Below are positions 34,538 to 43,759 of a stretch of 46,522 bases of DNA, one piece after another. Both the position numbers and the translations under genes were made by a program. Position 1 is the first letter of the stretch; each line of letters starts with the position of its first letter. The stretch covers positions 1 through 46,522 of the forward strand of contig PKED01000190.1 in assembly GCA_002863155.1 (NCBI GenBank), read 5' to 3'. Under the pieces are notes generated by a model, which was not told where the DNA came from, searched no databases, and saw nothing but the letters and a program-made list of their open reading frames with translations. Source of the stretch: Sphingomonadaceae bacterium (lineage in GTDB: Bacteria > Pseudomonadota > Alphaproteobacteria > Sphingomonadales > Sphingomonadaceae).

Positions 34538-36397
34538 TCAGGCGGCGGCGCGGACGCTGTCGACCGGCGCTGCCTTGAGCGTGAGTGTCGCCACGGCGCC
34601 GTGGCCCTTGCCGTCGCTGACGAGCCGCAACGACCCCTCCATCGCGTTCATCGAATTGGCGCACCAGTGGAGGCCGAGCCCGCCCGACTTGTGCTGACGA
34701 GTCGAAAAGCCGCGCTGAAACAGCGTCGCGCCGACTTCGGGTGCAAAGCCTTCGCCATCGTCGCGGATGACGATCTTCACCACGCCTTCGGCTTCGCTGA
34801 CGGTGACGCGGATGTTGCCCGATCCGGTGCCTCTGGCGGCGATCGCCTCTGCGGCGTTGCCGAACAGGTTGCCGATCACCTGGCTGAGGATGATGCGATT
34901 GGCGAGCACGGGCCAGGGGCGCGCCGGAAATTCGAACGCGATCGAGGTTTCGTCGGAATAGCGGGCGATCGTCGCATTCTGCGCGATCAGCTCGGTGACG
35001 TCGCAGCTGTCGAGCGGCGGGCGTTCATGCGCCTGAGCCTGCTGGGTGCCGATGATCTCGAGCACATGCTGCATCGCGGCCCGGCCGGTCTTCAGCTGCG
35101 CGCCGCGTTCGGCGCGCGCGGCCTGTTCGGCTTCGATCGACGCCGCAACGAAGGCCGCCAGCTTCTGTCGACGTGCAGCCGGGATATCGTCCCGCGCCAG
35201 TTCGCCGAGCGCGCGGTCGATCATCGCCGTGTCGGCCGGCGGGGCGTCGGCAAGTCCGCGCGACAGGATCGTGCTGATCGGATTGAGCGCGTTGCGGACA
35301 TTGTGCATGACCGCAACCGCGCTTTCGGTTTTCCCGAGCGCGAAGCTCTGCACTTCGAGCTGCTCGCGCAGGTCCTTCAGCTGCCGCAACATCTTGTTGA
35401 AGCTGCGGCCCAGCGAGCCGATCTCGTCGCGTCGATCCTCCTGTCCCTGGAGCAGCGACAGCGAGCCCGATGCGGTAACGACCTGCATGTGCCGCTCGAC
35501 CCGGTTGAGCGGCGCAAGCACCAGCCGCGCGATCGCCCGGCTGAGCACCACCAGCAGAACCACGATCAGCACGGTCGACCCGGCGATCGCGAACAACAGC
35601 ATGCGGGTGCCGAGCATCGAGACGTCGCGCCGAACGGTGAAGCTGACGCTGGCCACCGCATGCCCATCCGATCCCAGAATGGGAACACCGATCGTCATGT
35701 TCGACCGACTGGGCTTCAGGATCGGCCGGTCCGCCTGGGCAAGGCCGAGCCGGGCGTCGAGCTGGAGCAGCTTCGACAATTGCGGCGACGTGATCTGGCG
35801 GACCATCAGCACATAGCCGCGCGGGGTGCCGGTGCCGTCCGACCGGCGAACCTGCGCGACCCCGATGGCCGCCACCACCTTGCCGACGCGGGCATAAAAG
35901 GCGGTCGAATTGCCGCTGCCGAGCACGCGCGCGAGGTCGATCCGGCGAATCCGGTCGATCAGCTGGGCGCGCATCACTGGCTGATCTGCCCGCACGCCAA
36001 GGTCGAGCCAACGCGCGATCACGATGCGACCGTCATTGCCGACATAGGCCATGCCGTTCACACCGAGATTGGCCATGGCGAGCTTGGAGAAGCTCTCCTG
36101 CTCGAACGTGCGGGTCGGGCCCGCCATATAATCATAGGACGAATTCCAGTCGCCATAGTCGCGAACGGCGCTTTCGACCTTGATGATGTTGTCACTGAGC
36201 GCAGCACGGGTCCGCTCGACATGCGCGTCGACCGCCGCCGCTTCGAGCTGGTTGAAGCTCGGCGTGATGACGGCGGCAAGCAGCAGCGTGATCGCGATCG
36301 CCCCCAGCAGGCCGACCGCCGTCAGGATAAGCAGCAGCTTGGCGCCGAGCGAGCCCGGACGGCGCAACCGCGCGTCGAGCAACGGGCGTCCCATCAC
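34538..36397 (-). CDS. CHASE4-HAMP sensor histidine kinase
   Basis: This 619-residue membrane kinase senses an extracytoplasmic signal and probably controls the partner regulator. Helix 1 (about 20-43) is followed by a periplasmic CHASE4 domain (about 50-260, with VESAVRDYGDWNSSYDYM). Helix 2 (about 268-292, LLFAIAGSTVLIVVLLVVLS) leads to a HAMP linker and a dimerisation helix with the phospho-acceptor His365 in VMHNVRNALNPIS. The ATP-binding domain has an N-box (NLFGNAAEAIAARG), a G1 box (DDGEGFAPE) and a G2 box (KSGGLGLHWCAN). Start is GTG 36397 or ATG 36394; either overlaps the regulator stop. It is the second gene of the pair. Confidence 0.93.
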   Translation of the reverse strand: MMGRPLLDARLRRPGSLGAKLLLILTAVGLLGAIAITLLLAAVITPSFNQLEAAAVDAHVERTRAALSDNIIKVESAVRDYGDWNSSYDYMAGPTRTFEQESFSKLAMANLGVNGMAYVGNDGRIVIARWLDLGVRADQPVMRAQLIDRIRRIDLARVLGSGNSTAFYARVGKVVAAIGVAQVRRSDGTGTPRGYVLMVRQITSPQLSKLLQLDARLGLAQADRPILKPSRSNMTIGVPILGSDGHAVASVSFTVRRDVSMLGTRMLLFAIAGSTVLIVVLLVVLSRAIARLVLAPLNRVERHMQVVTASGSLSLLQGQEDRRDEIGSLGRSFNKMLRQLKDLREQLEVQSFALGKTESAVAVMHNVRNALNPISTILSRGLADAPPADTAMIDRALGELARDDIPAARRQKLAAFVAASIEAEQAARAERGAQLKTGRAAMQHVLEIIGTQQAQAHERPPLDSCDVTELIAQNATIARYSDETSIAFEFPARPWPVLANRIILSQVIGNLFGNAAEAIAARGTGSGNIRVTVSEAEGVVKIVIRDDGEGFAPEVGATLFQRGFSTRQHKSGGLGLHWCANSMNAMEGSLRLVSDGKGHGAVATLTLKAAPVDSVRAAA

Positions 36398-38286
36398 CCC
36401 TCGGTCCCGTTCCCTTGATACAGGGCCGGGCCGTCGCCCGGATCGTCCTTGCCTTCGATTGTGCCGAGCGCGGCCATGGTGCGGGCAGCCTCGGCGCCGA
36501 CCGGCCGCGAGAAATAATAGCCCTGGAGATGCGACGCGCCGGCAAGGCGCAGCGCCTGCATCTGCGCTTCGGTCTCGACGCCTTCGGCAATGATGCCAAG
36601 CCCGAGCGCGTGACCGAGGTGAATGATCGAATGGACGATCGCCGCGCTTTCGCGTTCGCGCCCCATCCCGTCAATGAAGCTGCGGTCGATCTTCAGGCAA
36701 TCGAGCGCGAACTTGCGGATGTTGTAGAGCGACGAATAGCCGGTGCCGAAATCGTCGAGCGCGATGCGGAAACCCATCTGGCGCAGCCGGTACAGCGTGT
36801 CCGCGGCGCGATCGGCGTCGTCGAAAATCGCGGTTTCGGTGATTTCGATCTGGACGCGCGCTGGCTCGACACCGGCCCGCTGGACGCACTGGACCAGATG
36901 CGCGACGAAATTGTGCCGGCGGAACTGGCGGGGGCTGAAGTTGATCGACACATATTGGCCGGGCCAGTTGTGGAGTTCGGCCAGCGCGGTTTCGAGCACC
37001 CAGTCGCCAAGCTCATGGATCAGGTTCGATTCCTCGGCGATCGGGATGAACATCGCCGGCGAGATCGACCCATATTCGGGCGAGCTCCAGCGAAGCAGCC
37101 CTTCGAAGCCGACGATTTCCAGCCCGTCCCGCGCGACGATCGGCTGATAGGCGAGCTGGAGCTCGCCTCGCGCGATCGCTTCGCCAAGGCCGCCTTCGAT
37201 GCGGCGGCGGAAGCGGACGCTGTCGTCCATGGTCTCGTCAAAGGCGCGCACCACGCCGCGGCCAGCGCGCTTCGCCTCGTTGAGCGCCAGATCGGCGCGG
37301 CGCATCACATCGACCGGATCGCGCACCGGCACGGCTTCGGTGACGACCACGCCGATCGATCCCGCGGCCTGGACCGAATGGCCGATCAGGTTGAGCGTGA
37401 CGGAGATTCGCCGCAGCATCAGTTCGCACGCTTGAACGGCAGCTTCCTCGCCCGGCGTGTCGAACAGGATGCCGAACTCGTCACCGCCGAGCCGAGCGAC
37501 CATGCCGCCTTCGGGGACGGCGGCGTTCAGCAACTGATAGATCGAGCGGATCATCTCGTCGCCCGCAAGATGGCCGAGCGTGTCGTTGACCAGCTTGAAG
37601 CGATCGAGGTCGAGCATCGCCGTCGCAAAGCGTTCACGCCCGCGGGCACGCTCGGTCAGCGCGCGCAGAAAGGCGAGCCGGTTGGGTGCTTCGGTCAGCG
37701 AATCATGCGTTGCCATGTGCAGCGCCTTGCTCTCGTTCGCGGCAAGCTCGCGGCCCTGTTCTTCGAGCGTGACGATCTGCGCCGCCAGCATTGCCCGTGC
37801 AGCCGCGAGTTCGAGATCGATCTGCCAGCGCTTCGCCAGCGCGGTCGCGGTCTGGACGATCTCGTCAACCTCGAACGGCTTGGCGATGTAGAAGATCTTG
37901 TCGGCAGGGCCCGCCACCTTGGCGATCTCGATCGGCGAAAAATCGGAATAGCCGGTGACGATGACGAGGTTGATGTCGGGATCGAGCGCGCGGATGCGCT
38001 TTGCCGTCTCGCGCCCGTCAATGCCGGGCGGCATGCGGATATCGATGAAGGCGACAGCGAAGGGGTTCCCCTCGGCCAGCGCGCGTTCGACTTCGCCGAC
38101 ACCGTCAAGTCCCTGCATCGCATGGCTGAGCGCGAAGTCGGGTGCGTCCGGTGCGGGCGGCGCTGCAGCGTCGTCACCGAAAAGCTCGGCGGCCATCGCA
38201 TCGAGCGTGCCCCCGCTGGCGGGCGCGAAACACTGGCGATAGCTGTCATGCATCGCCGGTTCGTCGTCGATAATCAGAATCCGCAC
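36394..38286 (-). CDS. REC-GGDEF-EAL response regulator (cyclic-di-GMP turnover)
   Basis: This 630-residue cytoplasmic regulator has three domains. The receiver domain (1-150) has Asp7/8, the phospho-acceptor Asp82 (AFIDIRMP), Thr111 and Lys136, but holds an extra segment of about 40 residues (24-65) rich in Ala, Asp and Pro. The GGDEF domain (about 190-350) keeps an intact RLGGDEF (267-271) but has no RxxD inhibitory site just before it. The EAL domain (about 360-610) carries EGLLR (395-399) in place of EALLR, with ETAIF, DDFGTGYSS, KIDRSF and AEGVET. It could both make and break cyclic-di-GMP. It starts at GTG 38286 after GAGGGGG and overlaps the kinase start by 4 bases. Confidence 0.94.
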   Translation of the reverse strand: MRILIIDDEPAMHDSYRQCFAPASGGTLDAMAAELFGDDAAAPPAPDAPDFALSHAMQGLDGVGEVERALAEGNPFAVAFIDIRMPPGIDGRETAKRIRALDPDINLVIVTGYSDFSPIEIAKVAGPADKIFYIAKPFEVDEIVQTATALAKRWQIDLELAAARAMLAAQIVTLEEQGRELAANESKALHMATHDSLTEAPNRLAFLRALTERARGRERFATAMLDLDRFKLVNDTLGHLAGDEMIRSIYQLLNAAVPEGGMVARLGGDEFGILFDTPGEEAAVQACELMLRRISVTLNLIGHSVQAAGSIGVVVTEAVPVRDPVDVMRRADLALNEAKRAGRGVVRAFDETMDDSVRFRRRIEGGLGEAIARGELQLAYQPIVARDGLEIVGFEGLLRWSSPEYGSISPAMFIPIAEESNLIHELGDWVLETALAELHNWPGQYVSINFSPRQFRRHNFVAHLVQCVQRAGVEPARVQIEITETAIFDDADRAADTLYRLRQMGFRIALDDFGTGYSSLYNIRKFALDCLKIDRSFIDGMGRERESAAIVHSIIHLGHALGLGIIAEGVETEAQMQALRLAGASHLQGYYFSRPVGAEAARTMAALGTIEGKDDPGDGPALYQGNGTEG

Positions 38287-38344
38287 CGGGCCGTTCCCCC
38301 TCGATAATCTTAACGATCATGCGGAAAGCGTGGTTAAGGAAAGG

Positions 38345-39226
38345 TTAGAGCGCGGCCTGCCCGAGCAGAATTGCGCCAAGCGGGCCTGCACGGTCGCCGA
38401 GTGCCGCCGGAACGATGAAATCGTCGATATCGCCCAGCAGCGCGATATTGCCATACCCCCCCAGGCTCTCGATCAGCGCCGCGCGCACGCGGGGGAGGAG
38501 ATGCGGCGTCCCGACCGCGACGCCGCCGCCGAAAACGATCCGTCGCGGCAATCCGGTCAATACCAGCGTATGGCAAAGCTGCGCGACTGCATCGACGACG
38601 GGCGGCCAGGCCGGATCGTCGGCGCCGAGCCGCTCGGCCGGAATACCCGCACGGGCGGCGATGGCCGGGCCGGCGGCAAGCCCTTCGACACAATCGCCGT
38701 GGAAGACGCAAGCTCCTGCAAAATCATCCCCCGCCAGACGGCGCGGGCGGATATGGCCCAGTTCGGCATGGGTCAGCCCCGATAGCGGCCTGCCACCGGC
38801 GATCATGCCGACCCCGATCCCTGTGCCGATCGTCACATAGGCGAGATCGGCAAGCCCCTGCGCGGCGCCCCAATGTGCCTCCGCCAGCCCTGCGCCGACG
38901 ACATCGGTGTCGAAGCCCACCGGAACATCATAGCGGGCGCCCAGGCGCGGCGCGATGTTGGTCCCCGACCAGCCCGGCTTGGTCGTCAGGGTGATATGCC
39001 CCCAGTCGCTGGCGCTGCGATCGATACCCACCGGCCCGAAACTGGGAATGCCGAGCGCGTCGAAGCCGCGCCAGTTGTCGAGGATGGCCTCAATCGCCGC
39101 CAGCGTCGCATCGGGGGTCGTCGTCGGCACGCGCTCGATCGCGCGGATGTCGTCGGGTCCGGTGCCCAGGATGCAGACGCATTTGGTGCCGCCCAGCTCC
39201 ACACCCGCGACGAGCGGCGCGGTCAC
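38345..39226 (-). CDS. ROK-family fructokinase
   Basis: This 293-residue sugar kinase has the ROK phosphate motif VELGGTKCVCILG at the N-terminus, the TIGTGIGVGM segment, and the zinc-binding HAELGHIRPRR followed by CVFHGDCVEGLAAGPA. That pattern is typical of bacterial fructokinases of the ScrK/Mak type. It should convert fructose (or another hexose) and ATP to the 6-phosphate in the cytoplasm. The start is a GTG whose GTGA overlaps the glmS stop. The coupling suggests that it feeds fructose-6-phosphate to GlmS. A glucosamine or N-acetylglucosamine kinase role cannot be excluded from sequence alone. Confidence 0.88.
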   Translation of the reverse strand: MTAPLVAGVELGGTKCVCILGTGPDDIRAIERVPTTTPDATLAAIEAILDNWRGFDALGIPSFGPVGIDRSASDWGHITLTTKPGWSGTNIAPRLGARYDVPVGFDTDVVGAGLAEAHWGAAQGLADLAYVTIGTGIGVGMIAGGRPLSGLTHAELGHIRPRRLAGDDFAGACVFHGDCVEGLAAGPAIAARAGIPAERLGADDPAWPPVVDAVAQLCHTLVLTGLPRRIVFGGGVAVGTPHLLPRVRAALIESLGGYGNIALLGDIDDFIVPAALGDRAGPLGAILLGQAAL

Positions 39227-41046
39227 TCGACCGTCACCGACTTGGCGAGATTGCGCGGCTGGTCGACATCGGTGCCCTTGAACACCGCGACATGATAGGC
39301 GAGCAGCTGCACCGGTACGGCGTAGACGAGCGGCGCTATCAAAGGGTGAACCTTGGGCATCTCGATCGTCGCGATCGTATTCTCGCCCGCCTGGGTGATG
39401 CCGTCGGCGTCGGAGATCAGCACCACCTGCGCACCGCGCGCCTGCGCTTCCTGCATGTTGCTGACCGTCTTGTCGAACAGCGGACCCGACGGCGCGAGCA
39501 CGATCAGCGGCACCGCGTCGTCGATCAGCGCGATCGGCCCGTGCTTCATCTCGCCCGACGCATAGCCCTCGGCATGGATATAGCTGATTTCCTTCAATTT
39601 CAGTGCGCCTTCCAGGGCCATCGGATATTCGGGTCCGCGGCCGAGATAGAGTACGTCGCGCGCCGCCGCGATCTTCGGCGCCATCGCCTCGATTTCCTCG
39701 TCATGGCTGAGCGCCATGCTCATCGCTTCGGGCACGCTTTGCAGCTGGGCGACGACGTCGCGTTCGGCGGCTGCGCCCAGCAGCCCCCTGGCGCGCGCCA
39801 GATTGACGGCAAGCGCGGCCATCACGGCGAGCTGGCAGGTGAATGCCTTGGTCGAGGCTACGCCGATTTCCGGCCCGGCATGGGTCGGCATCAACAGGTC
39901 GACTTCGCGCGCCATCGAGCTGGTCGGGACGTTGATGATGCCCGCCGTCGTCAGTCCGGCCGCCTTCATGTGGCGGAGCGCGGCGAGCGTATCGGCGGTC
40001 TCGCCGCTTTGCGAGATCACGACGCCGAGCATCCCGGGGGTCAGGACCGGATCGCGGTAACGGAATTCGCTTGCGACATCGACCTCGACCGGCACGCGCG
40101 CGATCTGCTCGATCCAGTATTTGCCGATCATACCGACATAGGAAGCGGTGCCGCAGGCAACGATCGCGACGCGGTCGACGCCGCCCAGGTCGAACTCCAT
40201 GTCGGGAAGGGCGACCCGGTCCTCGAGCGGGCGGAGATAGCTGCGCAGCGTCTGGGCGACCACCACGGGCTGCTCGTGAATCTCCTTCAGCATGAAGTGG
40301 CGGTAATTGCCCTTGTCGATCAGCTGACCCGAGGCCCCCGAATTGACCACCGGGCGTTCGACGGGTTGGTTGTCGCGGTCGAAGATCTCCACCTTTTCGC
40401 GCGTCATGACGACCCAATCGCCCTCTTCAAGATAGGCGATCCGCTGGGTCAGCGGCGCCAGCGCCAGCGCGTCCGAGCCAAGGTAATTTTCGCCGTCGCC
40501 ATAGCCGACCGTCAGCGGCGCGCCGAGCCTCGCGCCGATCAGCAAGTCGGGCTCGGACCTGAACATGACGCCAAGCGCGAACGCACCGTGCAGGCGGGGG
40601 AGCACGGTGGCAACCGCCTCGCGCGGGGCCGCGCCCGCCTCGATCTCGCGGGCGATCAGATGGGCGACGACTTCGGTATCGGTCTGGCTGAGAAAGGTCC
40701 GACCGGCGGCGAGCAGTTCGTCGCGCAGCGGCTTGAAATTCTCGATGATGCCGTTGTGGACCAGCACGACATCGCCCGCGATATGGGGGTGAGCGTTGTC
40801 CTCGGTCGGCGCGCCGTGGGTCGCCCAGCGGGTATGCGCGATGCCCGCCTCACCCGGCAGCGGCTGATCAGCCAGCACGCGCGCAAGGTTCAGCAGCTTG
40901 CCGGGCGCGCGGCGGCGGTCGAACGTGCCGTCATGCACGGTGCAGATGCCCGCCGAATCATAGCCGCGATATTCGAGCCGCTTGAGTCCGTCGAGCAGCC
41001 GATCCGCGACCGGGCCATGCCCGAGAATGCCCACAATGCCGCACAT
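39223..41046 (-). CDS. glmS: Glutamine-fructose-6-phosphate aminotransferase
   Basis: GlmS makes glucosamine-6-phosphate from fructose-6-phosphate and glutamine, the first step to UDP-GlcNAc. The 607 residues begin MCGIVGILG, with the nucleophile Cys2. The glutaminase half (to about 240) has RLEYRGYDSAGI, HTRWATHGAPTEDNAHPH and VVHNGIIEN-like features. The isomerase half carries two SIS domains with ACGTASYVGMIGKY, SQSGETADTLAAL, STKAFTCQLAVM and the C-terminal PRNLAKSVTVE. Length and ends are normal. It lies 22 bases after glmU and overlaps the fructokinase start, forming a glmU-glmS-fructokinase unit. No glmS ribozyme is expected or visible in the short leader. Confidence 0.97.
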   Translation of the reverse strand: MCGIVGILGHGPVADRLLDGLKRLEYRGYDSAGICTVHDGTFDRRRAPGKLLNLARVLADQPLPGEAGIAHTRWATHGAPTEDNAHPHIAGDVVLVHNGIIENFKPLRDELLAAGRTFLSQTDTEVVAHLIAREIEAGAAPREAVATVLPRLHGAFALGVMFRSEPDLLIGARLGAPLTVGYGDGENYLGSDALALAPLTQRIAYLEEGDWVVMTREKVEIFDRDNQPVERPVVNSGASGQLIDKGNYRHFMLKEIHEQPVVVAQTLRSYLRPLEDRVALPDMEFDLGGVDRVAIVACGTASYVGMIGKYWIEQIARVPVEVDVASEFRYRDPVLTPGMLGVVISQSGETADTLAALRHMKAAGLTTAGIINVPTSSMAREVDLLMPTHAGPEIGVASTKAFTCQLAVMAALAVNLARARGLLGAAAERDVVAQLQSVPEAMSMALSHDEEIEAMAPKIAAARDVLYLGRGPEYPMALEGALKLKEISYIHAEGYASGEMKHGPIALIDDAVPLIVLAPSGPLFDKTVSNMQEAQARGAQVVLISDADGITQAGENTIATIEMPKVHPLIAPLVYAVPVQLLAYHVAVFKGTDVDQPRNLAKSVTVE

Positions 41047-41068
41047 AAGTTCGTCTTACTCCAGTATC

Positions 41069-42418
41069 TTACTTGCCGTTCTTCTTTGCCGTCATCAATT
41101 GTCGGAAGCGGCCAGCCCAGCCCGGTTTGGCCGATTGCGCACCGCGCGCGACGGCGAGCGCGTCGGCGGCGACATCGGCGGTGATCACGCTGCCCGCACC
41201 GACGATGGCGCCCGCGCCGATCGTCACCGGGGCAACCAGCGCCGCATTCGATCCGACAAACGCGCCGTCGCCGATCACTGTGCGGTATTTGAAGAAACCG
41301 TCATAGTTGCAGGTTATCGTGCCCGCGCCGATATTCGCGCGCGCGCCAATTTCCGCGTCGCCAAGATAGGTCAGGTGGTTCGCCTTGGCGCCCGCGCCGA
41401 GCACCGCCTTCTTGGTCTCGACAAAATTGCCGATCCTGGCGGCTTCTCCCAGCACCGTCCCGGGACGCAGCCGGGCAAAGGGGCCGACATCGCATCCCGG
41501 GCCGATGGTCGCGCCCTCGATATGGCAGTTCGCTCGGATCGTCGCACCGTCGGCAATCGTCACGCCGGGCCCGAAAAAGACATTGGGCTCGATCGTCACG
41601 TCGCGACCGATACAAGTATCATGCGCGAACCAGACCGTTTCGGGCGCGATCAGCGTGGCGCCTTCGGCCATCGCGGCGATGCGGCGTCGTGCCTGCCAAG
41701 CGCCTTCCATCTCGGCGAGCTCGGCGCGGCTGTTGACCCCGGCCACCTCGAGCGGCTCGGTCATCACGACCGCGCTCATGCGGCCATCGGCATTGGCGAT
41801 GTTGACGATGTCGACGAGATAATATTCGCCCGCCGCATTGTCGTTGCCGACGCGGTCGAGCAGCGCGAACAGGTCGCGGCTGCGCGCGGCCATCAGCCCC
41901 GAATTGCACAGCCGAACCGCGCGCTCGTCGTCGCTCGCATCCTTGTGCTCGACCATTTTCACGATGCGGTCGCCGTCGGTGATCACCCGGCCGTAGCGCA
42001 GCGTATCGACCGGTTCGAACCCCAGCACCACGATCACCGGCGCATCCGGTGCGTGGAGGCGATCGAGCATGCGCTGCATCGTCTCCGCCCGCACCAGCGG
42101 CACGTCGCCATAGAGGATCAGCACATCGCCGTCGAAGCCCGAAAGCGCCGCTTTCGCCTGTTGCACGGCGTGCCCTGTGCCGAGCTGCGGTTCCTGGACG
42201 GCCAGATCGGCGCTGCCGCCGAGCGCTGCTTCCAGCTGATCGCGCCCGGACCCGATCACGACGATCTTCCTGGCAGGCGCGAGCGCATCGACGCTTGCCA
42301 GCAAATGCATCAGCATCGGCTGCCCCGCGACCGGGTGGAGCACTTTGTGAAGATCGGATTTCATCCGCGTGCCCTTGCCGGCGGCAAGGATGATCGCGGC
42401 GATCGGTCGTGTCGTCAT
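41069..42418 (-). CDS. glmU: Bifunctional GlmU, UDP-GlcNAc synthesis
   Basis: GlmU acetylates glucosamine-1-phosphate and then attaches UMP to give UDP-GlcNAc for peptidoglycan and lipopolysaccharide. The 449-residue product starts MTTRPIAAIILAAGKGTRMKS, with the nucleotidyltransferase signature LAAGKGTRM, which fixes the start at 42418. The N-terminal domain also shows LGTGHAVQQAK and ILYGDVPLV. The C-terminal half is a left-handed beta-helix of hexapeptide repeats (DVTIEPNVFFGPGVTIADGATI onward) with KTKK-like FVETKKAVLGAGAKANHLTYLGDAEIG and NYDGFFKYRT, the acetyltransferase site. It diverges from gph across 79 bases. Confidence 0.97.
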   Translation of the reverse strand: MTTRPIAAIILAAGKGTRMKSDLHKVLHPVAGQPMLMHLLASVDALAPARKIVVIGSGRDQLEAALGGSADLAVQEPQLGTGHAVQQAKAALSGFDGDVLILYGDVPLVRAETMQRMLDRLHAPDAPVIVVLGFEPVDTLRYGRVITDGDRIVKMVEHKDASDDERAVRLCNSGLMAARSRDLFALLDRVGNDNAAGEYYLVDIVNIANADGRMSAVVMTEPLEVAGVNSRAELAEMEGAWQARRRIAAMAEGATLIAPETVWFAHDTCIGRDVTIEPNVFFGPGVTIADGATIRANCHIEGATIGPGCDVGPFARLRPGTVLGEAARIGNFVETKKAVLGAGAKANHLTYLGDAEIGARANIGAGTITCNYDGFFKYRTVIGDGAFVGSNAALVAPVTIGAGAIVGAGSVITADVAADALAVARGAQSAKPGWAGRFRQLMTAKKNGK

Positions 42419-42497
42419 GCTGCGCCTTTCAGCCTTGTCGCGCGCCCTGCCATGATCCGCTTGCCATTGCCACCGCTTTGCTGGCAGCGAGCCGCGG

Positions 42498-43187
42498 ATG
42501 AGCGAAAATTCACCGGCGCGCGCGCCATTCGACATTGTCGGCTTCGATCTCGACGGCACGTTGCTCGATACAAGCCCCGACCTTGCGGCAGCGGTGAACC
42601 ATGCGCTTGCGCTCGCTGGGCGCCCGCTGCTGACGCCCGCAGAGGTCGAGCCGATGATCGGCGGCGGGGCGAAGGAGATGCTCCGTCAGGCGCTCGAGGC
42701 AAGCGGCGGCTGCGAGCCCGACGCGTTTCGCGGCTACTACAAGGAGATGCTGCGCCATTACGAAGCGCACGTCGCCGACCTGACCCGGCCCTATCCGGGT
42801 GCGGTCGACGCGCTCGATGCATTGGCCGCGCAGCGCGTGAAGCTGGCCGTCGTTACCAACAAGTTCGAATCGCTCGCGGTGAAGCTGCTCGGCTTGATCG
42901 GACTGCTCGACCGCTTCGAAACGGTGATCGGCGGCGATACGCTGGGGCCGGGCAATGCCAAGCCGAGCCCGGCACCGATCACCGAGATGATCGCGCGGTG
43001 CGGCGGCGGCAGCGCGGTTTTCCTCGGCGATTCAACTTACGACATCATGGCGGCGAAATCGGCCGGCATCCCGGCGATCGCGGTCAGCTTCGGCTTCCTG
43101 CACGGCCCCGTGGAGGCGCTGGGTGCCGATGTCGTCATCGATCATTATGACCAGCTGCTCCCGACCCTGGCCCGGCTTGCTGCCTAG
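42498..43187 (+). CDS. gph: Phosphoglycolate phosphatase, HAD family
   Basis: This 229-residue HAD phosphatase matches Gph, which removes 2-phosphoglycolate arising from DNA repair or oxygenase side reactions. The nucleophile motif is FDLDGTLLDT (Asp17, with Asp19 as acid/base). Motif II is LAVVTNK, motif III Lys lies in NAKPSPAP, and motif IV is FLGDSTYDIMAAKSAG. The helical cap lies between about 25 and 95 (LAAAVNHALALAGRP, then MIGGGAKEML). Other HAD phosphatases share these motifs, so substrate is inferred from overall similarity. It is followed 2 bases later by pnuC, so these genes are likely co-transcribed. Confidence 0.9.
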   Translation: MSENSPARAPFDIVGFDLDGTLLDTSPDLAAAVNHALALAGRPLLTPAEVEPMIGGGAKEMLRQALEASGGCEPDAFRGYYKEMLRHYEAHVADLTRPYPGAVDALDALAAQRVKLAVVTNKFESLAVKLLGLIGLLDRFETVIGGDTLGPGNAKPSPAPITEMIARCGGGSAVFLGDSTYDIMAAKSAGIPAIAVSFGFLHGPVEALGADVVIDHYDQLLPTLARLAA

Positions 43188-43189
43188 CC

Positions 43190-43759
43190 GTGTCGACGAT
43201 CGAGATTGCCGCCTTCGTGCTCGGCGTCATCAACGTCGCGCTGGTGGTGCGACGGAGCATCTGGAACTATCCGTTCGCGCTGGTGATGGTCCTGCTCTAC
43301 GCGCGGATCTTCTATGACGCGAAACTCTACAGCGACGCGCTGCTCCAGTTCTTCTTCTTCGCGGTCAATCTCTATGGCTGGTGGGCGTGGGGCCGCGCGG
43401 CGGCGAGCGAGGGGACGATCGTGGTCGAGCGGATGACCATGCGCGTGCGGCTTGGCTGGGCGGTCGGCGTCGCGGTGGCCATCATCGTCTGGGCCAGCCT
43501 CGTCCAGCGCTACACCGATGCGGCGCTGCCCTGGTGGGATGCGACCGCCGCCATCGTCAGCGTCGCGGCGCAGATCATGCTGTCGCGAAGGTTACTCGAA
43601 AACTGGGTACTCTGGATCGCGGTCGATATCCTCTCGATCGGGCTCTACGCCGTGAAGGGATTGTGGCTGACGATGGCACTGTACGTGATCTTTCTGCTGC
43701 TGGCGGTCTGGGGCCTTATCGACTGGCGACGCGCCGAACGGCGGCAGGCGGCGGCATGA
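43190..43759 (+). CDS. pnuC: Nicotinamide riboside transporter PnuC
   Basis: PnuC is a facilitated-diffusion carrier for nicotinamide riboside. The 189-residue protein starts at a GTG and has about seven membrane helices. The family signature WNYPFALVMVLLYARIFYDAKLYSDALLQFFFFAVNLYGWWAWG covers the substrate-binding aromatic residues. Further helices include WWDATAAIVSVAAQIMLSRRLLENWVLWIAVDILSIGLYAVKGLWLTMALYVIFLLLAVWGLIDW, the usual PnuC C-terminal half. The stop overlaps the next start (ATGA), linking it to a NadR-type kinase that would trap the imported riboside by phosphorylation. Confidence 0.95.
   Translation: MSTIEIAAFVLGVINVALVVRRSIWNYPFALVMVLLYARIFYDAKLYSDALLQFFFFAVNLYGWWAWGRAAASEGTIVVERMTMRVRLGWAVGVAVAIIVWASLVQRYTDAALPWWDATAAIVSVAAQIMLSRRLLENWVLWIAVDILSIGLYAVKGLWLTMALYVIFLLLAVWGLIDWRRAERRQAAA

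Noticed and set aside
34601..38307. Very long plus-strand open frames (about 605 and 630 residues) over the kinase and regulator genes
   Set aside because: They are antisense to well-supported genes, rich in Arg, Asp and His as expected from GC-rich mirror reading, and have no recognisable domains.
39292..41184. Long plus-strand open frame opposite glmS
   Set aside because: Antisense shadow of glmS with no family similarity or ribosome-binding site.
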